Positions 16,854-26,300 of a DNA stretch of 64,000 nt are shown one piece after another. This DNA comes from Dokdonella_A sp044227025 (lineage in GTDB: Bacteria; Pseudomonadota; Gammaproteobacteria; Xanthomonadales; Rhodanobacteraceae), in the NCBI RefSeq assembly GCF_044227025.1, contig NZ_JBGAFX010000007.1, positions 62,001 through 126,000 on the forward strand, written 5' to 3'. The number at the start of each line of letters is the position of its first letter. Within the stretch, counting starts at the first letter, position 1. The position numbers and the translations under genes are program-made. The notes below the pieces were generated by a model that made no database searches, was not told the DNA's origin, and was given only the letters and a program-made list of their open reading frames with translations.

Positions 16854-17267
16854 CTACAGCCAGGCTTCGAGGATGATGGCCGCCGCCAGTGCGTCGATCT
16901 CGGCGGCGTCCTTGCGCTTTGCCGCGCCGCTGGCGCGTTGCCTCGCGAAGCGCCGCGCCGCTTCGCGCGAGGTGTTGCGTTCGTCGACGAGGTGCACGAC
17001 GCGCTGGTAGCGTTGTTCAAGTTGCGTCGCGAACGCGCGTGCGCGCTTCGACATGGCCTGCTCGCCGCCGTCAAGGGTCAGCGGCAGGCCGACCACGAGC
17101 GCATCCGGTCGCCAGGTGGCGACAAGCGCGTCGAGGCGTGTCCAGTCGTCGGGTGCGAGTGTGGTGAGCGCGCGCGCGCTGCCGCTCAGGCGGTTGCCGA
17201 TTGCGACGCCGATGACGCGGGTGCCGACGTCGAAGGCGAGCGCCGTATCCTCAGGCGTGGCCGGCAT
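16854..17267 (-). CDS. ruvX: Putative pre-16S rRNA nuclease / Holliday junction resolvase-like RuvX (YqgF)
   Basis: A 137-residue RNase H-fold protein of the YqgF/RuvX family, which takes part in 16S rRNA 5'-end maturation. The family features ALAFDVGTRVIGVAIG, VVGLPLTLDGGE, VHLVDERNTSREA and the C-terminal KDAAEIDALAAAIILE are all visible, with the expected acidic residues (Asp in FDVG, Glu in DERN, Asp in AEIDALAA). It overlaps yqgE upstream by 17 bp and lies 34 bp before pyrB, in the conserved yqgE-ruvX-pyrB order. Confidence 0.94.
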   Translation of the reverse strand: MPATPEDTALAFDVGTRVIGVAIGNRLSGSARALTTLAPDDWTRLDALVATWRPDALVVGLPLTLDGGEQAMSKRARAFATQLEQRYQRVVHLVDERNTSREAARRFARQRASGAAKRKDAAEIDALAAAIILEAWL

Positions 17268-17814
17268 AGCTCGCGAGCTGGAAAAGGTTCACGCCGACGA
17301 GTCCGGCGGCGGCTTCCCAGCGTTCGTCGAGCGGCGTCTCGAACAGCACCTGTTCGGCCGCCGGCGCGGTCAACCAGTGGTTCTCGTACAGTTCCTGTTC
17401 GAGCTGGCCCGGACTCCAGCCGGAGTAGCCGAGCGTGACGACGGCGTGACGCGGGCCCTTGCCCATCGCGATCGCGACGAGGATGTCGCGCGATGTGGTA
17501 ACGCTGATCTGCTCGGAGATCTTGAACGAAGACTCCCAGTCGCCGCCGGGGGAATGCAGCACGAAGCCGCGCTCCGGTTGCACCGGTCCACCGATCAATA
17601 CCGGTGCATCGGCGACGTCGGCGAGATCGGAATGCATGTTCATCTGCGCGAGCACGTCGCCGAGGCGGTACTCGGACAGGCGGTTGATCATCAGGCCCAT
17701 CGCGCCGTCCTCGCCGTGCTGGCACAGGAACGCGACGCCGCGCGCGAAGTTCGGGTCGCGCAGCGACGGCATTGCGATCAGCAACTGGTTCGTGAGCGGG
17801 GTCGCATCGGTCAT
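17251..17814 (-). CDS. yqgE: UPF0301 family protein (YqgE/AlgH)
   Basis: A 187-residue protein of the YqgE/AlgH family. The start LTNQLLIAMPSLRDPNFARGV, the GAMGLMINR segment, the GGPVQPERGFVLH segment and YSGWSPGQLEQEL are family hallmarks. Its biochemical role is unresolved; AlgH was linked to alginate regulation in Pseudomonas. The ATG at 17814 was chosen because the protein then begins at the conserved N-terminus. The gene overlaps ruvX, and the neighbourhood gshB-tonB-yqgE-ruvX-pyrB is conserved with Pseudomonas. Confidence 0.94.
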   Translation of the reverse strand: MTDATPLTNQLLIAMPSLRDPNFARGVAFLCQHGEDGAMGLMINRLSEYRLGDVLAQMNMHSDLADVADAPVLIGGPVQPERGFVLHSPGGDWESSFKISEQISVTTSRDILVAIAMGKGPRHAVVTLGYSGWSPGQLEQELYENHWLTAPAAEQVLFETPLDERWEAAAGLVGVNLFQLASYAGHA

Positions 17815-17866
17815 GTCGGCATTGTACGGCAGCCGGCACGACCGATCGTGAAGGCGGGGTGACGCG

Positions 17867-18733
17867 TCAGCGCGTCTGCAGGCTGTCGCCGGATTCGCCG
17901 GCAAGGAACTGCCAGGTGCGCGAAATGTACAGCTCGTCGATGTGTTCCTTGCTGTCGGGCAGCGCCGGGAACGGTTCGGCCAGGCGCACGATGCGGATCG
18001 CGGCGTCGTCGAGGACCTTGTGCCCACTCGACTGGATCACGTCGATGCTCTTGACCTTGCCCTGGCGATCGATGCCGACGGTCAGCACGAGCTGGCCGTG
18101 CAATTGCTGGCGGCGTGCCTCGTCCGGGTAATTCAGGTTGCCGATGCGCTCGATCCGCGCGACCCACGCGCGCATGTACGCGGCGAACTCGTATTCCTGC
18201 GTGTTCGCCGAGATGTACTTGCGCTTGGGCCGCTTGGCGTACTGCTCGGACTCGCGCTGTACTTCCTGGGCGAGCTGGGCCATCTCGATCCGGCGCTGCT
18301 CGGCTTCGCGCTCGGCGGCGTCCTGCGGCGTGGCTTCCGGCGCCTGGCGGTCCGTCGCGACGGTATAGGAGGACTTGCGCTGGGTCAGCATCTCGCTCGG
18401 TCGCGGTGGCGTCGGTCGTGGCGCGCCGTCCTCGATCGGCAGCGGGGCAATGCCGGGCGTCGCCTTCGGCACCGGGCTCGACAGCGGTTGCGCGGGACGG
18501 TGCGCCTTGTCCGATTCGCCGCCGCCGCTGTTGCTCGCTTGCGCGATGAAGTCGGCCTTGTCCGGCTTCTCGCTGTTGGCCGACTGCACGAGGATCACGT
18601 CGAGCGAGGGCAGGCGCGGCGACGCCTTCTCGAACTGGAACGTGATGCCGAGCGCGAGCACCGCGTGCGCGACCACCGAGAACAGCAGGGTCACGCCGAG
18701 GCGGTCGGCATTGCCGGTCGTCGGATCGGACAT
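17867..18733 (-). CDS. TonB family energy transducer
   Basis: A 288-residue protein with a single N-terminal membrane anchor (about residues 13-33), a long proline- and polar-rich periplasmic linker (about 50-190, including a coiled-coil-like EREAEQRRIEMAQLAQEV), and a C-terminal TonB domain (about 195-280) with NYPDEARRQQLHGQLVLTV and GHKVLDDAAIRIVRLAEPFP. It lacks the long EPKP repeats of E. coli TonB. No exbB/exbD lie nearby. The start overlaps the gshB stop (TGATG), so translation is coupled. It corresponds to the TonB-like gene found between gshB and yqgE in Pseudomonas. Confidence 0.88.
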   Translation of the reverse strand: MSDPTTGNADRLGVTLLFSVVAHAVLALGITFQFEKASPRLPSLDVILVQSANSEKPDKADFIAQASNSGGGESDKAHRPAQPLSSPVPKATPGIAPLPIEDGAPRPTPPRPSEMLTQRKSSYTVATDRQAPEATPQDAAEREAEQRRIEMAQLAQEVQRESEQYAKRPKRKYISANTQEYEFAAYMRAWVARIERIGNLNYPDEARRQQLHGQLVLTVGIDRQGKVKSIDVIQSSGHKVLDDAAIRIVRLAEPFPALPDSKEHIDELYISRTWQFLAGESGDSLQTR

Positions 18734-19683
18734 CACGCTGCCTGCGCGGCTTCGAGCCGGTCGAACAGCAGGCCGGCGATGTTGAGGCCGAATTGCGCAT
18801 CGAGTTCGCGCACGCAGGTCGGCGAGGTCACGTTGATCTCGGTGAGCCAGTCGCCGATCACGTCGAGACCGACGAAGCGCATGCCGCGCCGGCGCAGCTC
18901 CGGGCCCACTTCGGCGGCGATCCAGCGGTCGCGCTCCGACAACGGCACGCCGACACCCTTGCCGCCGGCCGCAAGGTTGCCGCGGAAGTCGTCGCCCTGC
19001 GGAATGCGTGCGAGCGCGTAGGGCACCGGCTCGCCGTCGATCATGAGGATGCGCTTGTCGCCGGCGCTGATCTCGGGAATGAACTTCTGTGCGATCGCGA
19101 AGCCGTGACCGTTGCCGGTCAGGGTTTCGAGGATTACGTTCAGGTTCGGATCGCCGTGGCGGGAGCGGAAGATGCTGCGTCCACCCATGCCGTCCAGCGG
19201 CTTCAGAACGACCTCGCCGTGCTCGGCGACGAACCGCCTGAGTTCGGTGGCATCGCGCGCGATCGCGGTCGGCGGACAGCACTGCGGGAAACGCAGCGAA
19301 AACAGCTTCTCGTTGGCGTCACGCAGGCCGCGCGGGTCATTGACGACCTGCACACCGGCGCGTTGCGCCACTTCGAGCACCATCGTGTCGTAGATGAACT
19401 GCGGATCGACCGGCGGGTCCTTGCGGGCCAGCGCGAAATCGATCCCGGCCAGTGGCCGCCAGGCTGGCGTGCCCAGGCTGAACCAGTCGTGCGGATCGTC
19501 GCGCACGGCCAGCGGAGCCAGGCGCGCCCAGGCGGCGCCGTCACGGATCGCGAGGTCGCCCTGGGTCGCGTACAGCAGGGAGTAGCCGCGGCGCTGGCCT
19601 TCGAGCAGCAGCGCGAGGGTGGTGTCCTTTTTCGGGTTGATCGTGCCGATCGGGTCCATCAGCACGGCGAGACTGGAGGGCAT
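18733..19683 (-). CDS. gshB: Glutathione synthetase (GshB)
   Basis: ATP-grasp ligase that joins glycine to gamma-glutamylcysteine, the second step of glutathione synthesis. The 316 residues equal the E. coli length. The features LAVLMDPIGTINPKKDTTLA at the start, VVLKPLDGMGGRSIF (ATP-grasp), GDKRILMIDGEPVPYALARIP, and INVTSPTCVRELD are diagnostic. The open frame extends to 19836, but the ATG at 19683 is the family start. It is divergent from pilG, the same arrangement as in Pseudomonas aeruginosa. First gene of the minus-strand operon down to pyrB. Confidence 0.96.
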   Translation of the reverse strand: MPSSLAVLMDPIGTINPKKDTTLALLLEGQRRGYSLLYATQGDLAIRDGAAWARLAPLAVRDDPHDWFSLGTPAWRPLAGIDFALARKDPPVDPQFIYDTMVLEVAQRAGVQVVNDPRGLRDANEKLFSLRFPQCCPPTAIARDATELRRFVAEHGEVVLKPLDGMGGRSIFRSRHGDPNLNVILETLTGNGHGFAIAQKFIPEISAGDKRILMIDGEPVPYALARIPQGDDFRGNLAAGGKGVGVPLSERDRWIAAEVGPELRRRGMRFVGLDVIGDWLTEINVTSPTCVRELDAQFGLNIAGLLFDRLEAAQAA

Positions 19684-20081
19684 GCGGTTTTCCGGGATGC
19701 GTCGGGCGAAGCCCGGGAGCCTATCGGGGATGGCGCGCGCGGTCCGCGATTCCGCGGCCGGGAGCGTCACTTTGCGCCGTTTTTCGTTGCGCGCCGCGGG
19801 GTGGCGGGCGAGAAGTCTGTCGCATCCACGCGGCACGCTGCATACTACACTCGAAGCGCTCGCCCAATACCTTTGCGCGAGCGCGAACTTTTGCCCAAAC
19901 CTGCACTTACGGCAACAACTTGACAGCTTCGCTAGCTATGTTGGATAAGGGTTCCGGACGCAAGGTGCGCCAGGTCGAGCGCGCCGTTGTCCGTTCTTTC
20001 CGGCATGCCGATTGCATGTATGGGCGACGCGTCCGAATTCACGGCGATGGCCGCGGGCATCCGATGTGGCGAGGGGGTTAG
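19684..20081. other. Divergent gshB/pilG intergenic region
   Basis: About 400 bp without a gene. The part nearest pilG is less GC-rich than the coding flanks (about 19850-19970) and contains the promoter candidate at 19920-19948. No long repeat or credible small gene is seen. The pilG leader would be over 100 nt. Confidence 0.6.
19920..19948 (+). promoter_or_regulatory. Candidate sigma-70 promoter for the pilG-chpC operon
   Basis: TTGACA (19920-19925), a 17-bp spacer, then GGATAA (19943-19948). The -35 box is exact and the spacing ideal; the -10 box is weak. It is the best match in the gshB/pilG gap and points toward pilG, 134 bp before its start. Confidence 0.4.
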
Positions 20082-20480
20082 GTGGACGACACGAAAGAAG
20101 GCGGCCTCAACGGCGTCAAGGTGATGGTCATCGACGACTCGAAGACCATCCGTCGCACCGCGGAGACCCTGCTGCGCAAGGAGGGTTGCGAGGTCGTGAC
20201 GGCGACCGACGGTTTCGAGGCGCTGGCGAAGATCTCCGACACGCAGCCGCAGATCATCTTCGTCGACATCATGATGCCGCGTCTGGACGGTTACCAGACG
20301 TGTGCGCTGATCAAGAACAACCAGATGTTCAAGAGCACGCCGGTCATCATGCTGTCCTCGAAGGACGGCCTGTTCGACAAGGCGCGCGGACGTATCGTCG
20401 GCTCGGAGCAGTACCTGACCAAGCCGTTCACGCGCGAGGAATTGCTGGGTGCGATCCGTCGTTACGTCGACGGAACGTGA
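20082..20480 (+). CDS. pilG: Twitching-motility response regulator PilG
   Basis: A 132-residue single-domain CheY-like receiver. The stretch VMVIDDSKTIRRTAETLL is nearly identical to P. aeruginosa PilG, as are FVDIMMPRLDGYQTCALIKNN and GRIVGSEQYLTKPFTREELLGAI. The phospho-acceptor Asp lies in FVDIMMP, with the conserved DD pair near the start and Lys in LTKPF. PilG acts downstream of the ChpA kinase to promote pilus extension. The start is a GTG with GAGGGGGTTAG before it. It heads pilG-pilI-pilJ-chpA-chpB-chpC. The second receiver of Pseudomonas (PilH) is not present. Confidence 0.95.
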   Translation: MDDTKEGGLNGVKVMVIDDSKTIRRTAETLLRKEGCEVVTATDGFEALAKISDTQPQIIFVDIMMPRLDGYQTCALIKNNQMFKSTPVIMLSSKDGLFDKARGRIVGSEQYLTKPFTREELLGAIRRYVDGT

Positions 20481-20597
20481 CACTGGATTGCCATTCGATC
20501 AAAGGGGAAGTGATGGCAGCCATGCAGGTGGTCGGTGTCGAAAACGCGGAGCGACGCACTCGTCGCGCCGCTGTTCGCGTTTGTGCGGGTGGCTGAC

Positions 20598-21143
20598 ATG
20601 GCCGACCGGTTCTCCACCACTCCTTTCGAAGTGCTCGCCGAATACGAGCGGCGCAGCCTGGAACACGCGGCCGGTGCGCCGGAACTGGTCGATGCGCCCG
20701 GGCTCTGGCGCGGCATCGGCTTCCGCATCGGCGATCGCCACTTCGTCAGCAGCATCGCCGAAGTCAACGAAATCCTGACGCCACCCGCCGTGACACTCGT
20801 GCCGGGCGCGAAGTCCTGGCTGCTCGGCGTCGCGAACGTGCGTGGCAACCTGGTGCCGGTGGTCGACCTGCGCGATTTCATCGGCGCCAGCCACGGCCCC
20901 AACACGGATACGACGCGCGTGCTGGTGGTACGCCAGCACGGCGGCAGCGTCGGCCTGATGGTCGACGAAGTACACGGTCAGCGCAGCTTCTCCGAGGAGC
21001 AGCTGTCCAAGGCAGTCGGCGAGTCGGACGAGAAGTACGTCCACTACGTCGGCGAGAATGTCCAGTTGGGCGAAGTGCTGTGGGGCCTGTTCAGCATGGC
21101 GGCGCTGGTGCGCAGCACCCAGTTCCAGCAGGCGGCAGCATGA
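20598..21143 (+). CDS. pilI: CheW-like adaptor PilI
   Basis: A 181-residue CheW-domain protein that couples the PilJ receptor to the ChpA kinase. The N-terminal FEVLAEYERRSLEHAAG resembles PilI. The CheW core includes GIGFRIGDRHFVSSIAEVNEIL, WLLGVANVRGNLVPVVDLRDF and GLMVDEVHGQRSF. The ATG at 20598 starts the protein at the conserved PilI N-terminus; an upstream in-frame GTG at 20535 would add 21 residues. It sits between pilG and pilJ, as in Pseudomonas apart from the missing pilH. Confidence 0.92.
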   Translation: MADRFSTTPFEVLAEYERRSLEHAAGAPELVDAPGLWRGIGFRIGDRHFVSSIAEVNEILTPPAVTLVPGAKSWLLGVANVRGNLVPVVDLRDFIGASHGPNTDTTRVLVVRQHGGSVGLMVDEVHGQRSFSEEQLSKAVGESDEKYVHYVGENVQLGEVLWGLFSMAALVRSTQFQQAAA

Positions 21144-21198
21144 AATCCGCATCGGTGACCCGTCCGGGTCGGCGGTGGAACGCAATAGGGGGTGAAGT

Positions 21199-23226
21199 GT
21201 GAGCACTACGTCGGGTTCTGTCGGCGGCGGGCGGACCAATTCGGTCCTGTTCCTCGTCCTCGGTGCGCTGTTCCTGTTCGCGATCGTCGACTTCGCGCTG
21301 CTGTACTACCAGAACGTGCAGGACCGCAAGGCGGTCGCGTACACCACGCAGATCCAGGTGTCCTCGCAGCAGCTGGCGAAGTACGCATCCGAAGCGGCGA
21401 GCGGCAACGAGCTCGCATTCCAGGAATTGAAGAGCACGAGCGACAACATCAATGCCTACGTCACGGCGCTGAGCAAGGGCGACAAGACCGGCATGCCGAG
21501 CTACTCGTCCTACATCGACGTCAAGACCGACAGCCTTACCAAGGCGTGGGAATTGTTGCAGGCCGATGCCAAGAAGATCATCGACAACCAGGCGGTTGTG
21601 CTCACCGCCAACACCAATGCGAAGGATTTCATCGACAAGGTCTCGGGGCTGAACTCGCGCATGAGCGAGGTCGTCAACATCCTCACCGACCGCAACGCGA
21701 GCGCGTCGCAGGTGTATATCGCTTCGCGCCAGATGCAGCTCGCCGACCGCATGAGCAATCGCGTCACCAAGATCCTCGTCGGTGGCGCCGACACGCAGTC
21801 GTCCGCCGACGGCCTCGGTCGGGATTCGCGCCTGTACCAGACGGTCGTGACCGGTCTGCTCGAGGGTGCACCGGAACTCAACATCAAGCCGCTCGACAAC
21901 GCCAACGCGAAGCAGATCGTCGGCGACGTCGCCCAGCAATGGACGTCGGTGACCGAGCCGGTCAAGACCATCGTTGACGCGGCGGGCAACCTGCAGGCGG
22001 TCAAGGACGCCGCCGACAAGACGTTCACGGACAGCCAGGACGTGCTGCTGCGCGCAGTCGCCGCGGCGCAACGCATCGATGCGCGTTCGTCGAGCCAGAA
22101 CTGGTACAAGCCACCCAGCCCTGTGCTCGGTGCTCTTGCCGCCGCTGCCGCGATGGTGTTGCTGCTGTTCCTCGGCTTCAACCTGCTGAGCGACCAGCGT
22201 CGCCGCCTGCAACAGACCAACGAGCTCAACCAGCGCAACCAGGACGCGATTCTGCGCCTGCTCGACGAAATGGGATCGCTTGCCGAAGGCGACCTGACCG
22301 TGAAGGCGACCGTCACCGAGGACATCACCGGCGCGATCGCGGACTCGGTCAACTTCGCGGTGGAGGCGCTGCGCAGCCTGGTGACAACCATCAACGAAAC
22401 CGCCGTGCAGGTGTCGGCCGCCGCCCAGGAAACGCAGGCGACCGCGATGCACCTCGCCGACGCCGCGCAGCACCAGGCGCGCCAGATCAGCTCGGCCTCG
22501 GTCGCGATCAACGACATGGCGAACTCGATCGACAACGTGTCGAAGAACTCCGCCGAGAGCGCCGACGTGGCGCAGCGCTCGGTGCAGATTGCCGCGAATG
22601 GCGCGCAGGTCGTGCGCCAGACGATCCAGGGCATGGACAACATCCGCGACCAGATCCAGGAAACGTCCAAGCGCATCAAGCGCCTCGGCGAGTCCTCGCA
22701 GGAGATCGGCGCGATCGTCGAACTGATCAACGACATCTCCGAGCAGACCAACATCCTCGCGCTCAACGCGGCGATCCAGGCCGCGTCCGCCGGTGAGGCA
22801 GGCCGCGGATTCGCGGTCGTCGCGGATGAAGTGCAACGACTAGCGGAACGCGCCTCCGGCGCGACCAAGCGCATCGAGACGCTGGTGCAGACGATTCAGT
22901 CCGATACCAACGAGGCGGTCAGCTCGATGGAGCAGACCACCTCGGAAGTGGTTTCCGGTGCGCGCCTCGCCGAGGATGCAGGCCATGCGCTGGGCGAGAT
23001 CGAAACGGTTTCGAACAGCCTCGCCGACCTGATTCAGGGCATCTCGACCTCGGCGCGCCAGCAGTCGGCCGCCGCGACGAACATCTCCGCGACGATGAAC
23101 GTGATTCAGGAAATCACCTCGCAGACCTCGGTCGGCGCCAGCCAGACCGCCGAGTCGATCGGCAACCTCGCGCAGCTCGCGTCCGACCTGCGCCGATCGG
23201 TTGCCGACTTCAAGTTGCCGGGATGA
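21199..23226 (+). CDS. pilJ: Type IV pilus chemoreceptor PilJ (methyl-accepting protein)
   Basis: A 675-residue membrane chemoreceptor feeding the Chp system. One span lies near residues 15-37 and a second near 303-327 (VLGALAAAAAMVLLLFLGF); the roughly 265-residue periplasmic part between them is the PilJ sensing region. A HAMP-like segment follows, then the cytoplasmic signalling coiled coil with the highly conserved hairpin tip SEQTNILALNAAIQAASAGE and GRGFAVVADEVQRLAERAS. The start is a GTG at 21199 after GGGGTGAAG. PilJ in Pseudomonas senses pilus-surface contact through the pilin. No PilK methyltransferase gene accompanies it. Confidence 0.94.
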   Translation: MSTTSGSVGGGRTNSVLFLVLGALFLFAIVDFALLYYQNVQDRKAVAYTTQIQVSSQQLAKYASEAASGNELAFQELKSTSDNINAYVTALSKGDKTGMPSYSSYIDVKTDSLTKAWELLQADAKKIIDNQAVVLTANTNAKDFIDKVSGLNSRMSEVVNILTDRNASASQVYIASRQMQLADRMSNRVTKILVGGADTQSSADGLGRDSRLYQTVVTGLLEGAPELNIKPLDNANAKQIVGDVAQQWTSVTEPVKTIVDAAGNLQAVKDAADKTFTDSQDVLLRAVAAAQRIDARSSSQNWYKPPSPVLGALAAAAAMVLLLFLGFNLLSDQRRRLQQTNELNQRNQDAILRLLDEMGSLAEGDLTVKATVTEDITGAIADSVNFAVEALRSLVTTINETAVQVSAAAQETQATAMHLADAAQHQARQISSASVAINDMANSIDNVSKNSAESADVAQRSVQIAANGAQVVRQTIQGMDNIRDQIQETSKRIKRLGESSQEIGAIVELINDISEQTNILALNAAIQAASAGEAGRGFAVVADEVQRLAERASGATKRIETLVQTIQSDTNEAVSSMEQTTSEVVSGARLAEDAGHALGEIETVSNSLADLIQGISTSARQQSAAATNISATMNVIQEITSQTSVGASQTAESIGNLAQLASDLRRSVADFKLPG

Positions 23227-23333
23227 GCCGACACGCATGAAGCCACGCCTGACCACTCTTCCCCAGTCCATCGCGGGCGCGCCCGGCGCGTTGCGCGCAG
23301 CGCACGCCGGTCGTCGCAGTCGAGGCTAGACGC

Positions 23334-26300
23334 ATGAAACTGTACGACGATGGCGAATTCACTGCCCTCAACTGGGTCAAGCCGGCGCTCGATGCGACGC
23401 TTGCGCAAGCGCGCGAGGCGCTCGAGACCTATGTGGACGAGCCCGACAACCGCGCGTTGATGCGCGTCTGCGCCGAGCACCTGCACCAGGTGCAAGGCAC
23501 TTTGCGCATGGTCGAGCTGTACGGCGCGGCAATGGTCGTGGAGAACATGGAGCGGCTCGCCGAAGGGCTGGTCACCGACTCCGTCAAGCAGCGTGACGAA
23601 GGCTATTCGGTGCTGATGCGCGGCATGGTGCAGTTGCCCGATTACCTCGAGCGCCTGCAGAGCGGCCACAAGGACATTCCGATCGTCCTGCTGCCGCTTC
23701 TCAACGACCTGCGTGCGGTGCGCGGCGAGAACCTGCTGAGCGAATCGGCGCTGTTCTCGCCCGACCTCGCCCTGCCGCTGCCGGAAGCGGCTGCTGGTAG
23801 CGCCGTGGCGCTGCCGCAGAACGAACTGCGCGCGCAGGCGTTGCGTCTGCGTCTGGCATTCCAGGCCGCGCTGCTGAAGTGGTTCCGTGACTCGTCCGCT
23901 GGCGAGCACCTGCGCCGCCTGATCGAGGTGCTCGACCGGCTGCGTTCGATTTCGCATGGGGTCGAAGCACGTCGCCTGTGGTGGATCGCCGCTGGCGTGA
24001 TCGAGTCGGCCGAATCCGGCGAGCTCGATCCGACCGTAGCGGTCAAGCTCCTGTTCGGACGCGTCGATCGCGAAATCCACCGCTTCGCCGAAGTCGGCGA
24101 GGGCGGCTTCGCGGCGCGCGCGCCGCGCGAGCTCACCAAGAATCTCCTCTACTACGTGGCGCATGCGGGTTCGACCGGCAGCGCGCCGCTCGGTGAACGT
24201 AGCGCGCTCATTCGCCGCACCTATCGCCTCGATACGTTGCTGCCGACGCAAAGCGAACTGCAGCATGCGCAAGGCTCGATGACCGGGCGCAACAAGAATC
24301 TGCTCGGCACGGTTTCCGCGGCGATCAAGGACGACCTCGTCCGGGTCAAGGAAGCGCTCGACATCTTCCTGCGCGGCCACAGCACCGATGCGTCCGAGCT
24401 CGCCGCGCAGGCGGACGTGCTGAACCGGGTCGGCGACACGCTCGGCATGCTCGGCCTCGGCGTCCCGCGCCGCGTGGTCGGCGAGCAGCGCGAGATCATC
24501 GAGGAAATGTCGCAGCAACGGCGCCCGGTCGACGAAGGGTCGCTGCTCGACGTTGCCGGCGCGCTGCTGTACGTCGAAGCGTCGCTCGATGACCACATCG
24601 AGCGCCTCGGCGACGGTGGCGAAGGCGAAGCGGGCAGCACCAGCGAACTGGAATTGCCGAAGGCCGAGGTGCGCAAGATCCTCGACGCGCTGATGCGCGA
24701 AGCCGCGGTCAACATCCAGCAGGCCAAGCAGGACATCATCGCGTTCATCGAGTCGCCGTGGGACCACCAGCGCGTGCAGCAGATCCCGCGCCTGCTGGAG
24801 GAAATCGCCGGTGCGCTGCGCATGCTTGGTCTCGCCAATGCGGGCGAGTTGATGACGGCGCTGGTGCGCTTCGTCGAAGTCGAGCTGATCGCGCACAAGC
24901 GCGTGCCGACCGCGGAGCAGATGGACAAGCTCGCCGATGCGCTGGCCGCGATCGAGTACTACCTTGAAGCGACGCGCGAACAACGGCGCAACCGCGACAA
25001 GATCCTCGACGTCGCGCGCGAAAGCCTCGAGTCGCTCGGCTATTGGCCGTTGCCGCCCGCGGAAGTGCGCGAGATGCCGGCGCCGAAGCCCGCCCCGCTC
25101 GCGCACGAGCAGGTGCCGGCTGCGCAGACGTTCCGCGCCGCGACGGACGAACCGCGCGGCGAACCGGCGATCCTGGCGGATACCGCGTCGCTCGGCGTGC
25201 CGACCATCGACGTGCTGCCCGGGCGCGACCTCAACGACCTCGTTGTCGGCGAGGCGCGCACACCGGAGCAGGCGGCGCACGACCTGTCGGGCCTGAAGCT
25301 CGCACAGACCGGCGCGACCGACGCGGTCGAAGAGCACTGGATCGAGATCGAGGAGGAAATCGAGGAAGAGGTTCCTGCCGGAGAACAGTCGCTCGCCGGA
25401 TTCGAGGGCAGCGCCGGCGAAGAGATCGACGACGACATCCGCGACGTCTTCCTCGAGGAAGTCGAGGAGGAAATCGCCAACCTCACCAAACAGCTTCCGG
25501 TGTGGAAGCGCGATGTCACGAATTTCGAGGAACTGAAGCCGCTGCGCCGTTCGTTCCATACCCTGAAGGGGTCGGGACGCCTGGTCGGTGCGCTCACGCT
25601 CGGCGAATTCAGCTGGAAGGTCGAGAACCTGCTCAACCGCGTGCTCGACCGCACAATCGTCCCCGGCGATGCGGTGCTGGCTCTGGTCGACAAGGCCATG
25701 GGCGCGCTGCCGGCGCTGCTGGCGGCGTTGCGCGGCGACAATTCCGCGCACGCGAACATCTCCGGCATCATGGATGCCGCCGATCGTATTGCGGCTGGCG
25801 AGGACGCCTACGTTCCCGCGGCGTCGGGCGGCACGCGCACCGAGCGTCGCGTGGTGCGCCGCCGCGTCCCCGCGCCGCAACGCGAGATGCCGACGCTGCA
25901 TGACGACATCGTGTCGGCACCGAGCTTCGCAAGTGATGAACAGGTCGTACGGACTTCGGGGCAAGTGATCGCCGGGCCGCTGCCGAACATCGATCCGGTC
26001 CTGTTCGACATCCTGCAAAGCGAAGTCGCGGCCCACCTCGGCGTCGCAGACGAGTACCTGGCCAATTGCACGCCGACGCCGGTCCGTGCGAGCGAGTCGC
26101 TGCTGCGCGCGGTGCACACGCTCAATGGCGCGATCGCGATGGTCGACATCCCGTCGATCGGCAACGTGCTGGCCCCTCTCGAAACCTACATCAAGCGCTT
26201 GCGCGCCGCCGATACGCTGCCTGGGGCGGACGGTATCGCCGCGATGCGCGACACGGTGGCGTTGACCCGAGACGTGATGCATCGCCTCGAATCAGGCAAT

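Noticed and set aside
23106..26282. A 1058-residue open frame on the minus strand opposite chpA
   Set aside because: It is antisense to chpA, rich in Arg/His/Ala/Gln with no motif, and arises from the high GC of the coding strand.
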